From assembly GCA_017512805.1 (NCBI GenBank), contig JAFWES010000046.1:46363-110362 (forward strand): a stretch of 64,000 nucleotides of DNA, read 5' to 3'. The stretch comes from Clostridia bacterium (GTDB taxonomy: Bacteria > Bacillota > Clostridia > Christensenellales > Aristaeellaceae). A program made the position numbers and the translations under genes. Numbering within the stretch: position 1 is the first letter of the stretch; every line of letters begins with the position of its first letter. The notes beneath the pieces are model-generated. The model was not told the DNA's origin and ran no database searches. It worked only from the letters and a program-made list of their open reading frames with translations. Positions 53,022 through 60,826 of this stretch are shown piece after piece.

Positions 53022-53715
53022 TTCCCAAGCCTCCTTTTACTCTTTTCATCATGCCCAGCAGGCCGCCGAACATCCACAGATTCCCGATGCTGATCCAGCC
53101 GGCCGTCAGAGCGTTACGCAGCGGCGTCTCCGGGAAAAACTTCAGCAGCATGGTCAGCGCCATGCCCACCACCGGGCAGAAGATCCAGCACCATCTCGTA
53201 TAAGGTGTCAGCCCTTTGGAAAAGGCGGCGATGTGCGCGATCTGGTGCACCAGCCAGAAGACGAAGAACAGGATCATCCCGGGCAGCAGATAGTACAGGC
53301 CAAAGCGGACGGTGGCTTCCAGCGCCGTCTCCGGGCTGGCCGCCATCATGTACTTGTAGAAGAACACGCAGGCCAGGCAGGGAACGTGCACGCCGCAGCC
53401 GCCAAAGGCCAGCACGCCCAGAATGCCGCTGCGATACAGGTGCGCTATGCGGGAGGAGTACGGCGCGATCAGCCGATATACGGCGAAATAGCACAGCGCC
53501 TCCAGCGGGATCCCGATCAGCCCCAGCAGCGCGGACCAGAAGATCCTGCCGTCGGACAGGTTCAAGTATGCGGAAAGGAAGCCCTCCATGCCGACCTTTG
53601 CTACGTCATGCATGCCCCAGCCCAGCAGCATGTCCCCCGCCAGCACCATCAGGGCCGCGATGATGCCGATCTTCATCAGATGGGCAATCCTTGGCCAGTC
53701 CAATTCCTTATTCAT
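52999..53715 (-). CDS. DUF6796-like multi-pass membrane protein
   Basis: 238 residues with about six hydrophobic segments (IGIIAALMVLAGDMLLGWGM, IFWSALLGLIGIPLEALCYF, LAFGGCGVHVPCLACVFFYK, YYLLPGMILFFVFWLVHQIA). I assign it to DUF6796 from memory. The fold suggests a sensor or carrier-like membrane protein of unknown role. The ATG overlaps the end of the broken hydrolase gene, with AAGGAGG 9 bases upstream. It is linked to the ABC pair by overlap. Confidence 0.8.
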   Translation of the reverse strand: MNKELDWPRIAHLMKIGIIAALMVLAGDMLLGWGMHDVAKVGMEGFLSAYLNLSDGRIFWSALLGLIGIPLEALCYFAVYRLIAPYSSRIAHLYRSGILGVLAFGGCGVHVPCLACVFFYKYMMAASPETALEATVRFGLYYLLPGMILFFVFWLVHQIAHIAAFSKGLTPYTRWCWIFCPVVGMALTMLLKFFPETPLRNALTAGWISIGNLWMFGGLLGMMKRVKGGLGNEEQETK

Positions 53716-53927
53716 CCGGCATTGCCTCCTTCATCAGCCGCACCATCATCTCCCAGCCCTCCCTGGCTTCTTTCACGATCCTTCAAAGCCGGGATGCGGT
53801 TCTTCGCGTTCTGCTTCCTCCTGTTTTCCAGGAGTTCTTCCGTCGTGGCGCTGAGCCAACGCTTTTTGAGTCCCGCCGCTACGACAAGCTTTTTCAGCAC
53901 CTCATACTTGATCGACATTCGTTTCAT
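53708..53927 (-). pseudogene. Remnant of an alpha/beta hydrolase gene, internally deleted and frameshifted
   Basis: The opening MKRMSIKYEVLKKLVVAAGL and the segment NAKNRIPALKDRE match the N-terminus of clostridial alpha/beta hydrolases as I remember them. The natural reading frame then turns into low-complexity Gly/Asp sequence, while the other frame gives IVKEAREGWEMMVRLMKEAM followed by PDE, a plausible C-terminus whose TAA overlaps the next start (ATGAATAA). Together they encode about 72 residues, far below the usual 270, so most of the gene is missing. An intact hydrolase lies at 48696-49463. Confidence 0.5.
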
Positions 53928-53934
53928 CTCGTGT

Positions 53935-53950
53935 GTTAGCATATGCTAAC
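53935..53950. promoter_or_regulatory. Palindromic operator, copy 1 (GTTAG-N6-CTAAC)
   Basis: GTTAGCATATGCTAAC is a perfect 16-bp palindrome directly before the exporter operon. It shares both half-sites and spacing with 54245-54260. Confidence 0.6.
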
Positions 53951-53989
53951 CAATCTGCAAAAAATAATGCACGCCAAGTGCTCATCTGT

Positions 53990-54199
53990 TTATTCATTCC
54001 TATGGCTTCTCTCTGACGTTTCTTTTGGCTTAGGCCCGGATTTGTGCTTCTCCGGTTTGACTGCGTCTTCTGGAATCGCCCAGGATCTGCCCAGTCGTAT
54101 CGCGCCAGGGATCCTTCCATCCAACGCGTACTGATTTACCCAACGCACAGATATACCCCACTTCCTTGCTGTTTCTTGAACAGAGCAATAGCCTTTCAC
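53990..54199 (-). CDS. Small helix-turn-helix DNA-binding protein
   Basis: About 69 residues. KGYCSVQETARKWGISVRWV, followed by NQYALDGRIPGAIRLGRSWA, is an excisionase/MerR-like winged helix-turn-helix common in small clostridial regulators. The lysine-rich tail (KPEKHKSGPKPKETSERSH) would contact DNA. I choose the GTG start at 54199 because CGAGGTG lies about 6 bases before it and relatives begin at MKGY; ATG at 54217 is an alternative. The gene stands between two identical-type palindromes and is a candidate to bind them. Confidence 0.75.
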   Translation of the reverse strand: MKGYCSVQETARKWGISVRWVNQYALDGRIPGAIRLGRSWAIPEDAVKPEKHKSGPKPKETSERSHRNE

Positions 54200-54244
54200 G
54201 ATGACACCTCGTAACATGAGTTCCCGACACCAGGAGACAGCTTC

Positions 54245-54260
54245 GTTAGCCGCCTCTAAC
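54245..54260. promoter_or_regulatory. Palindromic operator, copy 2 (GTTAG-N6-CTAAC)
   Basis: GTTAGCCGCCTCTAAC sits across the predicted transcription start of the helix-turn-helix gene. The half-sites and 6-base spacer are the same as at 53935-53950, while the spacer sequence differs. Confidence 0.6.
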
Positions 54261-54263
54261 TAT

Positions 54264-54291
54264 ATTATATTCCATTTTTCGCAGAAGACAA
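54264..54291 (-). promoter_or_regulatory. Predicted promoter of the helix-turn-helix gene
   Basis: On the minus strand TTGTCT (54286-54291), 16 bases, TATAAT (54264-54269). The operator at 54245-54260 begins 4 bases past the -10 box, a usual repressor position. Confidence 0.7.
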
Positions 54292-54303
54292 GCATAAAAT
54301 TGT

Positions 54304-54349
54304 AAATATGGCGGCGTTGGGACTCTACATCCCAGCGCCGCCATATTTA
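54304..54349. terminator. Long hairpin between operons
   Basis: AAATATGGCGGCGTTGGGA (54304-54322) pairs with TCCCAGCGCCGCCATATTT (54330-54348) with one G-T type mismatch. On the minus strand it is followed by ACAATTTT. With the terminator at 54421-54457 it insulates the sugar locus from the exporter operon. Confidence 0.65.
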
Positions 54350-54420
54350 TATCATTCCGCTGTACTAGCTGACCTTCACGTTGATAATATTTACCTCATC
54401 ACCGGGTATACAGACATGAG

Positions 54421-54457
54421 GAAATAAAACACCGGATATCCTGTGAAGGATATCCGG
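54421..54457 (-). terminator. Intrinsic terminator after the amino-acid-type binding-protein gene
   Basis: ACCGGATATCCT (54431-54442) pairs with AGGATATCCGG (54447-54457); on the minus strand GTTTTATTTC follows. It lies 29 bases past the stop of the gene at 54486-55235. Confidence 0.85.
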
Positions 54458-54485
54458 CGTTGTGCTGTCCGGTATCTGAATCTGA

Positions 54486-55235
54486 TTACTCGCTCAGGCT
54501 CAGGTATTTCGCCAGAATCTTGTCATATTCTCCGCTGGCTTTGATGTTTGCCAGGCCTGCGTTGAATTTGTCCACAAGTTCCTGCTTCTCAGCGCTGAAC
54601 ACAACAAAGCCATAATCAGTGCCCTCGTTAGCGGTGCCATCCACCATCTGCAGGAACACTCCGCCATTCAGAATGTAATCCTCCAGGGCAGGGGTGTCGT
54701 CGAAGCAGGCCGCACAATCACCACCGGTTACCGCCATGTACACGGCGAGGCTCGATCCATAGGTCACCACTTTGAATTCATACTTTTCCGACAGACTGTC
54801 GGCGTAATCCTTGCTCAGGGTACCGGCTTTCACCGCTACGCTGTGTCCCTTCAGGTCTTCAAAGCCGGTGATGGACACGCCCTGGGCGACAGCCATGGAT
54901 TGGGTTGCGTTAAAATACGCATCTGAGAAGATCCAGCCGGAGGCTAAACGTTCTTCGGTGATGGAAGCACCGGCAATCATGCCGTCTTTCTGGCCCGCCT
55001 GACAGGCAGCGATGGATCCATCCCAGCCCAGAGGTTCGATACTGTAGGTGAAGCCCTGATCCTTAGCGATGGCAGCCAGAAGCTCCACATCAATGCCCAC
55101 CAGCTCACCGGATTTATCGGTATACTCGAAAGGCCGGAAGGCGGTATCGGTAGCAATGGCATAATCCTCGCCAAACGCAGCGCCAACGCACAGCAGCAGA
55201 GAGGCACACAATACAATGGCAATGGTCTTCTTCAT
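54486..55235 (-). CDS. Amino-acid-type (family 3) ABC binding protein, no partner permease in the window
   Basis: 249 residues. The signal peptide is MKKTIAIVLCASLLLCVGAA, with cleavage near FGEDYA. The mature part is a family 3 binding domain: IATDTAFRPFEYTDKSGELV near 27-46, GIDVELLAAIAKDQGF and DGMIAGASITEERL. AAGGAGG precedes the ATG. Such proteins usually bind polar amino acids. It follows a secreted GH32-like gene by 47 bases, at the end of the sugar locus, and no permease or ATPase of the amino-acid type is close, so its partner must lie elsewhere or it may have a sensing role. Confidence 0.93.
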   Translation of the reverse strand: MKKTIAIVLCASLLLCVGAAFGEDYAIATDTAFRPFEYTDKSGELVGIDVELLAAIAKDQGFTYSIEPLGWDGSIAACQAGQKDGMIAGASITEERLASGWIFSDAYFNATQSMAVAQGVSITGFEDLKGHSVAVKAGTLSKDYADSLSEKYEFKVVTYGSSLAVYMAVTGGDCAACFDDTPALEDYILNGGVFLQMVDGTANEGTDYGFVVFSAEKQELVDKFNAGLANIKASGEYDKILAKYLSLSE

Positions 55236-55282
55236 GGTATCAACCTCCTTGGTATTTGCTGATATGGTTTTCTGAATCCTTC

Positions 55283-56815
55283 TTATTCTTCCGGGATTTT
55301 GATCGTGATATTGCTGAACTCAGCGTCGCAGCCGTCGGAGAACACGCCGATGTGGGCGCCGGATATAGAATGACTGATGCGTGAACTGAGAACCTTTTCA
55401 CCGTCGACATACATTACGACGATTTCATTCTCACACACAAGTGTCACATGGAGGCTCCTGCCGTCCGAAAAATCGAACCGGGTAAGCGCCATCGGTTCAT
55501 AATCCGAAAGCTCCGTGATTTCATACCCTTCATAGTGCAGCATGTTCCGCCGGGCATCCAGGCACAGAGCCGTATACGCCTTATCCGCGTCACTGCCGCC
55601 GAAAGCAAAGCCGGCACAGCCGTTCGGATCCAGCACGACATCACATTCCAGCATCATCGTCGGGGCACGCATGCCCATGTCCGTCAGAGCGATTTCACCA
55701 TTCTGAGCAGAAAGAGCGATCCTGTTTCCTTCAATATCCGTTTTTCCTTCCAGACCTGATGCCCGGAATGGAACCTCCTGCGTGAAGTAATCCCCAAATG
55801 TCTCCGGAGCCACTACACCCAACGTCCCATCCTCGTGCCGGATAAGCTGATGATTGAGAACATTTCCCGCCCACTGGTAGATGCCGGAATCCGCAGAGAG
55901 CGCGGCCCTGCCCAGCCAGCCGCAGAGATAGGTATGGTCGCCCCATTCCGCCGTTTTGGCCGCGTAGAAAACGAAGCCGTTTCCTTCCATCAGCCCCTGG
56001 CCATCCAGAATGTTGTTTTCAGGCACGGTAAACGGGCCGTTTATCGTCGGACCCATGGCATAGTAGGTGACACAATCCCAACTGTAGGTAAGATACCAGG
56101 TGTCTCCCATGCGGAACAGGTCAGGGCATTCCAGCATGTACTGCGCCTGAGGAGCGAAGAGGGGGCCTTCAAACGTCCAGTGTGTAAGATCGGAGGAGGT
56201 GTATTTCGCAATCACGCCGCCCAGGGTGTTGTTTCTTGCCGCGATGAGCATCCAATAGCACCCGTCCTCTTCCATCCAGAACACCTCGGGATCACGGAAA
56301 TCATCCCTGGAATATCCATCCGGGCTGAAGAAAGTGTCCTCCGGATGTTTCACCCAGTTTTCGCGGTCCGTGCTGGTGGCATGCATAACGCATTCCTTTC
56401 CCATACCACCGTTGCCGGTATCGTTATGACCGGTGTAAAACAGATGGTACAGGCCCTCCCGGTCGCGCATGACGGATCCTGTTCCCAGCGCCGGATCAGG
56501 TTCCGACATGAGGCCGTAGCTGAGCATCATGCCATCGTCCTCATAACCGACTAAATCATCTGTGGTAAATCTGTAAATCGGGTGATAGCCCTGTCCGTTA
56601 TGATCCGTGTCATACAGGTAATACAGCTCCAGGGTTCCATCCTCCGTCACAAAGGGCATGGTATCACCGACATAGGCATTTTCCGGCGCGGGATAGAGCT
56701 GATAATCCACCGGTACGTAAGCTTCCTCCGTACCGCCGGCCAAACCGCCGGCAATCGGTAAGAGCAGGAAAAGCACCAGTAAAGCCGGAGCAGCCGCACG
56801 CATTATTTTCATCAT
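55283..56815 (-). CDS. Secreted GH32-like fructan hydrolase or related protein
   Basis: 510 residues. The signal peptide runs to about AGGLAGGTEE. The five-bladed propeller shows DFRDPEVFW (RDP motif) and ECPDLFRM (EC motif with the acid/base Glu). The nucleophile region is not the usual W-x-N-D-P-N-G but YVGDTMPFVTEDG, where the Asp is the likely nucleophile; this form occurs in a side branch of GH32-like proteins as I remember it. A C-terminal beta-sandwich follows (about 350-510). It probably trims extracellular fructan to sugars for the nearby importer. It lies after a terminator, so it may have separate expression; GGAGCG precedes the ATG. Confidence 0.82.
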   Translation of the reverse strand: MMKIMRAAAPALLVLFLLLPIAGGLAGGTEEAYVPVDYQLYPAPENAYVGDTMPFVTEDGTLELYYLYDTDHNGQGYHPIYRFTTDDLVGYEDDGMMLSYGLMSEPDPALGTGSVMRDREGLYHLFYTGHNDTGNGGMGKECVMHATSTDRENWVKHPEDTFFSPDGYSRDDFRDPEVFWMEEDGCYWMLIAARNNTLGGVIAKYTSSDLTHWTFEGPLFAPQAQYMLECPDLFRMGDTWYLTYSWDCVTYYAMGPTINGPFTVPENNILDGQGLMEGNGFVFYAAKTAEWGDHTYLCGWLGRAALSADSGIYQWAGNVLNHQLIRHEDGTLGVVAPETFGDYFTQEVPFRASGLEGKTDIEGNRIALSAQNGEIALTDMGMRAPTMMLECDVVLDPNGCAGFAFGGSDADKAYTALCLDARRNMLHYEGYEITELSDYEPMALTRFDFSDGRSLHVTLVCENEIVVMYVDGEKVLSSRISHSISGAHIGVFSDGCDAEFSNITIKIPEE

Positions 56816-56850
56816 TTACGCTCCGTTTTTCCGGTATGTCTGTATGGTAT

Positions 56851-56899
56851 GTAATAAAAGGACTGGATGCCAGGAGACGGTATTCCCCTGGCGTCCAGT
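56851..56899 (-). terminator. Intrinsic terminator after msmK
   Basis: ACTGGATGCCAGG (56862-56874) pairs with CCTGGCGTCCAGT (56887-56899), one mismatch, followed on the minus strand by CCTTTTATTAC. Confidence 0.8.
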
Positions 56900-56915
56900 C
56901 TCCTTCATTTGAAAA

Positions 56916-58070
56916 TCAGAAATTGTATTCCTTACACATCGGCGCATTTGCCTTGAAAGCAGCTTCGTCATACCAGATCAGATTATTGCCGGTCTCCTTA
57001 TCAAACAACTGGATCAGCCTCGGCTGGGTGGTGAAGTGAATGGTCTTTCCCATGGAAACATCGACCGTCAGGTCCACGGTAGGAATGACCATGACCACTT
57101 CGTCCTCATTGGAACGGGTATGCAGGTTCACTTCGGTACCCAACATTTCGGAAACTTCGATCAACGCCGTCAGTTCGCCTTCACCCACGGCGATATGCTG
57201 GGGCCGGATACCCGCCACAATCTTGCAGGGTTTCTGACCGTTTTGAGCCAGCGCTTTCTGCTGGAAGTCATCCAGCTTGAATTTTACGCCACGGATCTCA
57301 GCGTAATAAACACCGCTTTCAAGAAGCAAATTGCAGCCGTCGAAGAAGTTCATTACCGGCATACCGATGAAACCGGCCACAAACAGGTTCACGGGCTTAT
57401 TGAATACTTCCACGGGAGTGCCGATCTGATTGACATAACCACTCTTCATGATCACGATGCGGTCGCCCAGCGTCATGGCTTCAGTCTGGTCATGCGTGAC
57501 GTACATAAAGGTTGTGTTAATGCGCTGGCGCAGTTTGATGATTTCAGCACGCATCTGGTTACGCAGCTTTGCGTCCAGGTTGGAAAGCGGTTCATCCATC
57601 AGGAAAACCTTGGGATCGCGCACCATGGCGCGGCCAATGGCTACACGCTGGCGTTGACCGCCGGACAGGGCTTTGGGCTTCCGTTCCAGATACTGGGTGA
57701 TGTCCAGGATCTCAGCGACCTCACGCACCTTCTTGTCGATTACATCCTTCGGCGTTTTTTTCAGTTTCAGGGCGAAGGCCATGTTGTCATATACGGAAAG
57801 GTGGGGATACAGGGCGTAGTTCTGGAATACCATGGCAATATCGCGGTCCTTCGGAGCAACGTCGTTGCACAGCCGTCCGTCGATATATAGTTCACCGCCG
57901 GAAATATCTTCCAGACCGGCAACCATGCGCAGGGTGGTGGACTTTCCGCAGCCGGAAGGACCAACCAGAACGATGAATTCCTTATCCGCGATTTCCAGAT
58001 TCACATCGTGAACCGCCAGAACGTTACCGTCATAAACCTTTCTCAGGTTTTTCAGCTCTACCTTTGCCAT
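56916..58070 (-). CDS. msmK: MsmK/UgpC-type ATPase for sugar ABC importers
   Basis: 384 residues. Walker A GPSGCGKSTTLRM near 38-50, Q-loop AMVFQNYALYPHLSV, signature ALSGGQRQRVAIGRAM, Walker B FLMDEPLSNLDAKL, then an OB-fold regulatory domain (IVAGIRPQHIAVGEGEL). It powers sugar permeases from the cytoplasm and can serve several of them. It is the only such ATPase in the window, while four LplB/LplC permease pairs lack one. The MAKVELKN start fits the family but has only a weak ribosome site; a strong, unused AAGGAGG lies 117 bases upstream. Confidence 0.95.
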   Translation of the reverse strand: MAKVELKNLRKVYDGNVLAVHDVNLEIADKEFIVLVGPSGCGKSTTLRMVAGLEDISGGELYIDGRLCNDVAPKDRDIAMVFQNYALYPHLSVYDNMAFALKLKKTPKDVIDKKVREVAEILDITQYLERKPKALSGGQRQRVAIGRAMVRDPKVFLMDEPLSNLDAKLRNQMRAEIIKLRQRINTTFMYVTHDQTEAMTLGDRIVIMKSGYVNQIGTPVEVFNKPVNLFVAGFIGMPVMNFFDGCNLLLESGVYYAEIRGVKFKLDDFQQKALAQNGQKPCKIVAGIRPQHIAVGEGELTALIEVSEMLGTEVNLHTRSNEDEVVMVIPTVDLTVDVSMGKTIHFTTQPRLIQLFDKETGNNLIWYDEAAFKANAPMCKEYNF

Positions 58071-58272
58071 AAACTTTTGCTCTGACAGCCGGGAAGCTTT
58101 CCGGGCTGCCTCGCGTCGCATACAGAGATGCGAACCGCATTACGACAGGTCTCCACACTGCCGTACCGCGAGCCTGCGGAACTACATCCTCCTTTTTGAA
58201 TGTACGGAAAACCATTGTGTGGAGTGGCTTTCCGCCATGGAAATTGGTACGTTTGGGTGATTTCTCAACCAT
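58071..58272 (-). other. Structured 202-base leader of msmK
   Basis: No gene. On the minus strand it holds an unused ribosome-site-like AAAAAGGAGGA (58187-58197) followed by ATGTAG, then a hairpin at 58113-58138 (arms GCGGTTCGCAT and ATGCGACGC) and another at 58086-58108 (arms CAGCCCGGAA and TTCCCGGCTG) just before the msmK ATG. They could be an insertion between msmK and its former ribosome site, or a regulatory leader. Confidence 0.4.
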
Positions 58273-59238
58273 TCAGTGTTCGTTCAGAATCGCTTCTACC
58301 TGGGTACGCTCCGGCATGGAGCGGATCGCTCCTTTTTTCGTGGTGACCAGATAGGCTGCCGCATTCGCAAAGCGGAGCATCTCTTTCAGGTCATCCCGGT
58401 TCAGGGAATCCAGGCCGTGCTCCAGAATGAAGTTCAGCACGCTGGCACAGAAAGTGTCCCCCGCACCGGTGGTTTCGATGGTTCCGCCCAGCAAAAAGCC
58501 CGGCACGAATACCTTTGTTTCCGGAGCATAGGCGTAGCTGCCGTCAGGGCCGGCCGTAACATTGATCAGGCGGATGCCGGGGAACTGTTTCCGGATGTAG
58601 GCGACACCCTTGTCAAAGTCGTCCGTCCCTGTCAGAAACTCAATCTCGTTATCGGAAATTTTCAGTACATCGCACTGAGAAAGTCCCCATTCCATCTGTT
58701 CCCTGGCTTCCTCCATCTCTTTCCAGAGGGGCGGACGCAGGTTCGGATCAAACGAGATAATCGCTCCGGCTTCTTTTGCTGTCAGAACCGCTTTTTTCGT
58801 TGCTTTACGCACTTCTTCGTGCGTCATGGACAATGTGCCAAAATGGAAAATCCGGGTATTCCCTAGCATCTCCAGCGGCAGCTCTTCTTCCTTCAGCATC
58901 ATATCCGCGCCCGGATTGCGATAGAAGGAAAAATCTCGGTCGCCGTTGGGAAAAGTTTTCACAAACGCCAGTGTGGTGTGCACCTCCCGATCCTGCCGGA
59001 GAGCGCACATGTCAATCCCCGCCTCTTCCGCCACGGCTTTCAGCTGATGGCCGAACATATCGTCCCCCACCTTGCCGATGAACGCGCAGGTCTTGCCAAG
59101 CTTGCGCAGCATTGCCAGCACGTTGCACGGCGCTCCGCCGGGATTCGCCTCGAAGACAGGGTTCCCCTGGTCGCTGTTGCCGTTTTCGGTGAAGTCAATC
59201 AGCAATTCGCCAAGGGCGACTACATCATAGCGCTTCAT
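58273..59238 (-). CDS. scrK: Fructokinase (PfkB family)
   Basis: 321 residues. PfkB marks: YDVVALGELLIDFTENG at the N-terminus, NPGGAPCNVLAML near 32-44, and TIETTGAGDTFCASVLNFIL near 245-265 with the catalytic Asp of GAGD. It phosphorylates the fructose released by the GH32 enzyme to fructose 6-phosphate. Its start overlaps the end of the GH32 gene by 14 bases. This is the classic sucrose-operon partner. Confidence 0.94.
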   Translation of the reverse strand: MKRYDVVALGELLIDFTENGNSDQGNPVFEANPGGAPCNVLAMLRKLGKTCAFIGKVGDDMFGHQLKAVAEEAGIDMCALRQDREVHTTLAFVKTFPNGDRDFSFYRNPGADMMLKEEELPLEMLGNTRIFHFGTLSMTHEEVRKATKKAVLTAKEAGAIISFDPNLRPPLWKEMEEAREQMEWGLSQCDVLKISDNEIEFLTGTDDFDKGVAYIRKQFPGIRLINVTAGPDGSYAYAPETKVFVPGFLLGGTIETTGAGDTFCASVLNFILEHGLDSLNRDDLKEMLRFANAAAYLVTTKKGAIRSMPERTQVEAILNEH

Positions 59239-60733
59239 TTCTCAATTCCTCATCAAAGACCAGGTCATATTTTTCCACATCCATCCTCACTTCTCCATCC
59301 GCCTCAAAGCTGATGACATCGGCAGATTCATCCGTGTGCAGTACAAAGCTCGCTACCTGCTCACCGTCGTTCACGAACAGCTCTAAGCTGTGGCGGTCCA
59401 GGATGCAGCGCAGTCTGATGCAGCCGTGCTTGGAGTAGACCGGGAACTCACGCACATGCACGATATCGAACCGGAAGCCACAGCGGGAACGGTCCACCCG
59501 CACAATGCCCTGTTCGGGTTTGTACCGGATGGTGGTCACATGCTCACCGTCCTTTGCCAGGTGTATCCTGAAGGCCCGGTACATGGTGCTGCCGTCAGCG
59601 GGGCGTACATCCACCGTCATGTCGATAACTCTTCCCCGGATGCCGGTCAGGAAGGTTTCTGTGGACAAGGGTACGTTCTTGTAGATGATCTTTTCCCCAT
59701 AATAGTTTGCGATCTCCCGGACCGGCTGCTGAATCAGCCTGCCATCCCGGATGCTCAGTTCCCGCGGCAGCGTCATCTGTCCGCAGATGCGCGTTCCCTT
59801 GGGGTAGCTTCTGGCCGTATCCCAGTTCTGCATCCAGGCGATCATAATTCTGCGGCCGTCCTGAGCCAGCAGGGTCTGCGGCGCGTAGAAGTCTATGCCG
59901 TAATCGATCGCGTGCACGTTTTCACGGATCAGGTGTTTCTTTTCATCGGCCTCGCCGATCATACAGACGGTTCCGTTACCCGCATGGAATTCGAGACCTA
60001 TCGGGCTCATCTCCTGTGGGCTGACGAGCAGGACATCCTTTCCCTGCAGCTTGAAATAATCAGGGCATTCCCACATCATACCGTACTGGTGATGGTTGGA
60101 GGCGGCGATGCCATAAAACTTCCAGTTGAAGGCGTCTTCGCTGTGAAACAGCAGCGTCGAGCCGCTGCCGTCGGCGGGACGGTTTCCTACAATGGCGTAA
60201 TAGCCATCGTCTTCCTTCCAGATCTTCGGATCCCGGAAGTCCTCCGTACTGCCGCCCTTCGGCAGATCCTTAGCCGTCAGCACCGGATTCGTCTGCACCT
60301 TTTCATAATCAACGCCGTCACCCACAGCGAGGCATTGCGTTTGATAGGATTTCAACGATCCATCCGGCTGGGGTTCCTCACGGACGCCTGTATACATCAG
60401 CAGATGACGCCCATCCGGCAGCTCTATGGCGCTTCCGGAGAAGCAGCCATCCTTATCATAAGGCATATCAGGAGCAAGGGCTGCGGGCAGACGATCCCAC
60501 TTTATGAAATCCCTTGTCTTGACATGGCCCCAGTGCATGGGGCCCCAGATCGGTTTATAGGGATAGTACTGAAAGAACAGGTGATACTCCCCTTTATAGG
60601 TGGAAAACCCATTCGGATCATTAATCCAGCCGATCCCCCCCGTGACATGAAACATCGGGCGTTCGCTCTCTGACACATAAGGGGTATACTGAGCCTCAAA
60701 GTCCCGCGCCTTCTGCAGTGTCTCGCTGATCAT
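59225..60733 (-). CDS. scrB: GH32 beta-fructofuranosidase / sucrose(-6-phosphate) hydrolase
   Basis: 502 residues without signal peptide, so cytoplasmic. The catalytic triad of GH32 is complete: WINDPNG near 34-40 (nucleophile Asp), FRDPKIW near 165 and ECPDYF near 214 (acid/base Glu). A C-terminal beta-sandwich completes the family architecture. Since the import genes beside it encode an ABC system and not a PTS, the substrate is probably unphosphorylated sucrose or short fructo-oligosaccharide. I choose ATG at 60733 (MISETLQKARDF), with GGAAGGAA 9 bases upstream, over a TTG two codons earlier. Confidence 0.95.
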   Translation of the reverse strand: MISETLQKARDFEAQYTPYVSESERPMFHVTGGIGWINDPNGFSTYKGEYHLFFQYYPYKPIWGPMHWGHVKTRDFIKWDRLPAALAPDMPYDKDGCFSGSAIELPDGRHLLMYTGVREEPQPDGSLKSYQTQCLAVGDGVDYEKVQTNPVLTAKDLPKGGSTEDFRDPKIWKEDDGYYAIVGNRPADGSGSTLLFHSEDAFNWKFYGIAASNHHQYGMMWECPDYFKLQGKDVLLVSPQEMSPIGLEFHAGNGTVCMIGEADEKKHLIRENVHAIDYGIDFYAPQTLLAQDGRRIMIAWMQNWDTARSYPKGTRICGQMTLPRELSIRDGRLIQQPVREIANYYGEKIIYKNVPLSTETFLTGIRGRVIDMTVDVRPADGSTMYRAFRIHLAKDGEHVTTIRYKPEQGIVRVDRSRCGFRFDIVHVREFPVYSKHGCIRLRCILDRHSLELFVNDGEQVASFVLHTDESADVISFEADGEVRMDVEKYDLVFDEELRNEAL

Positions 60734-60775
60734 ATACAATTTCCTTCCTGAAGCCGTTTGTGCTGATATAGGGGC

Positions 60776-60810
60776 TTTCCTCCCCCCGTGGCAAGCACGG
60801 GGGGAGGAAG
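60776..60810 (-). promoter_or_regulatory. GC-rich hairpin between binding-protein gene and scrB
   Basis: CTTCCTCCCCCCGTG pairs almost perfectly with CACGGGGGGAGGAAAG across a 5-base loop. No T-run follows on the minus strand, so it is more likely a message-stabilising hairpin giving extra binding protein than a terminator. Confidence 0.6.
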
Positions 60811-60826
60811 CCGGGAGGTCAACAGT

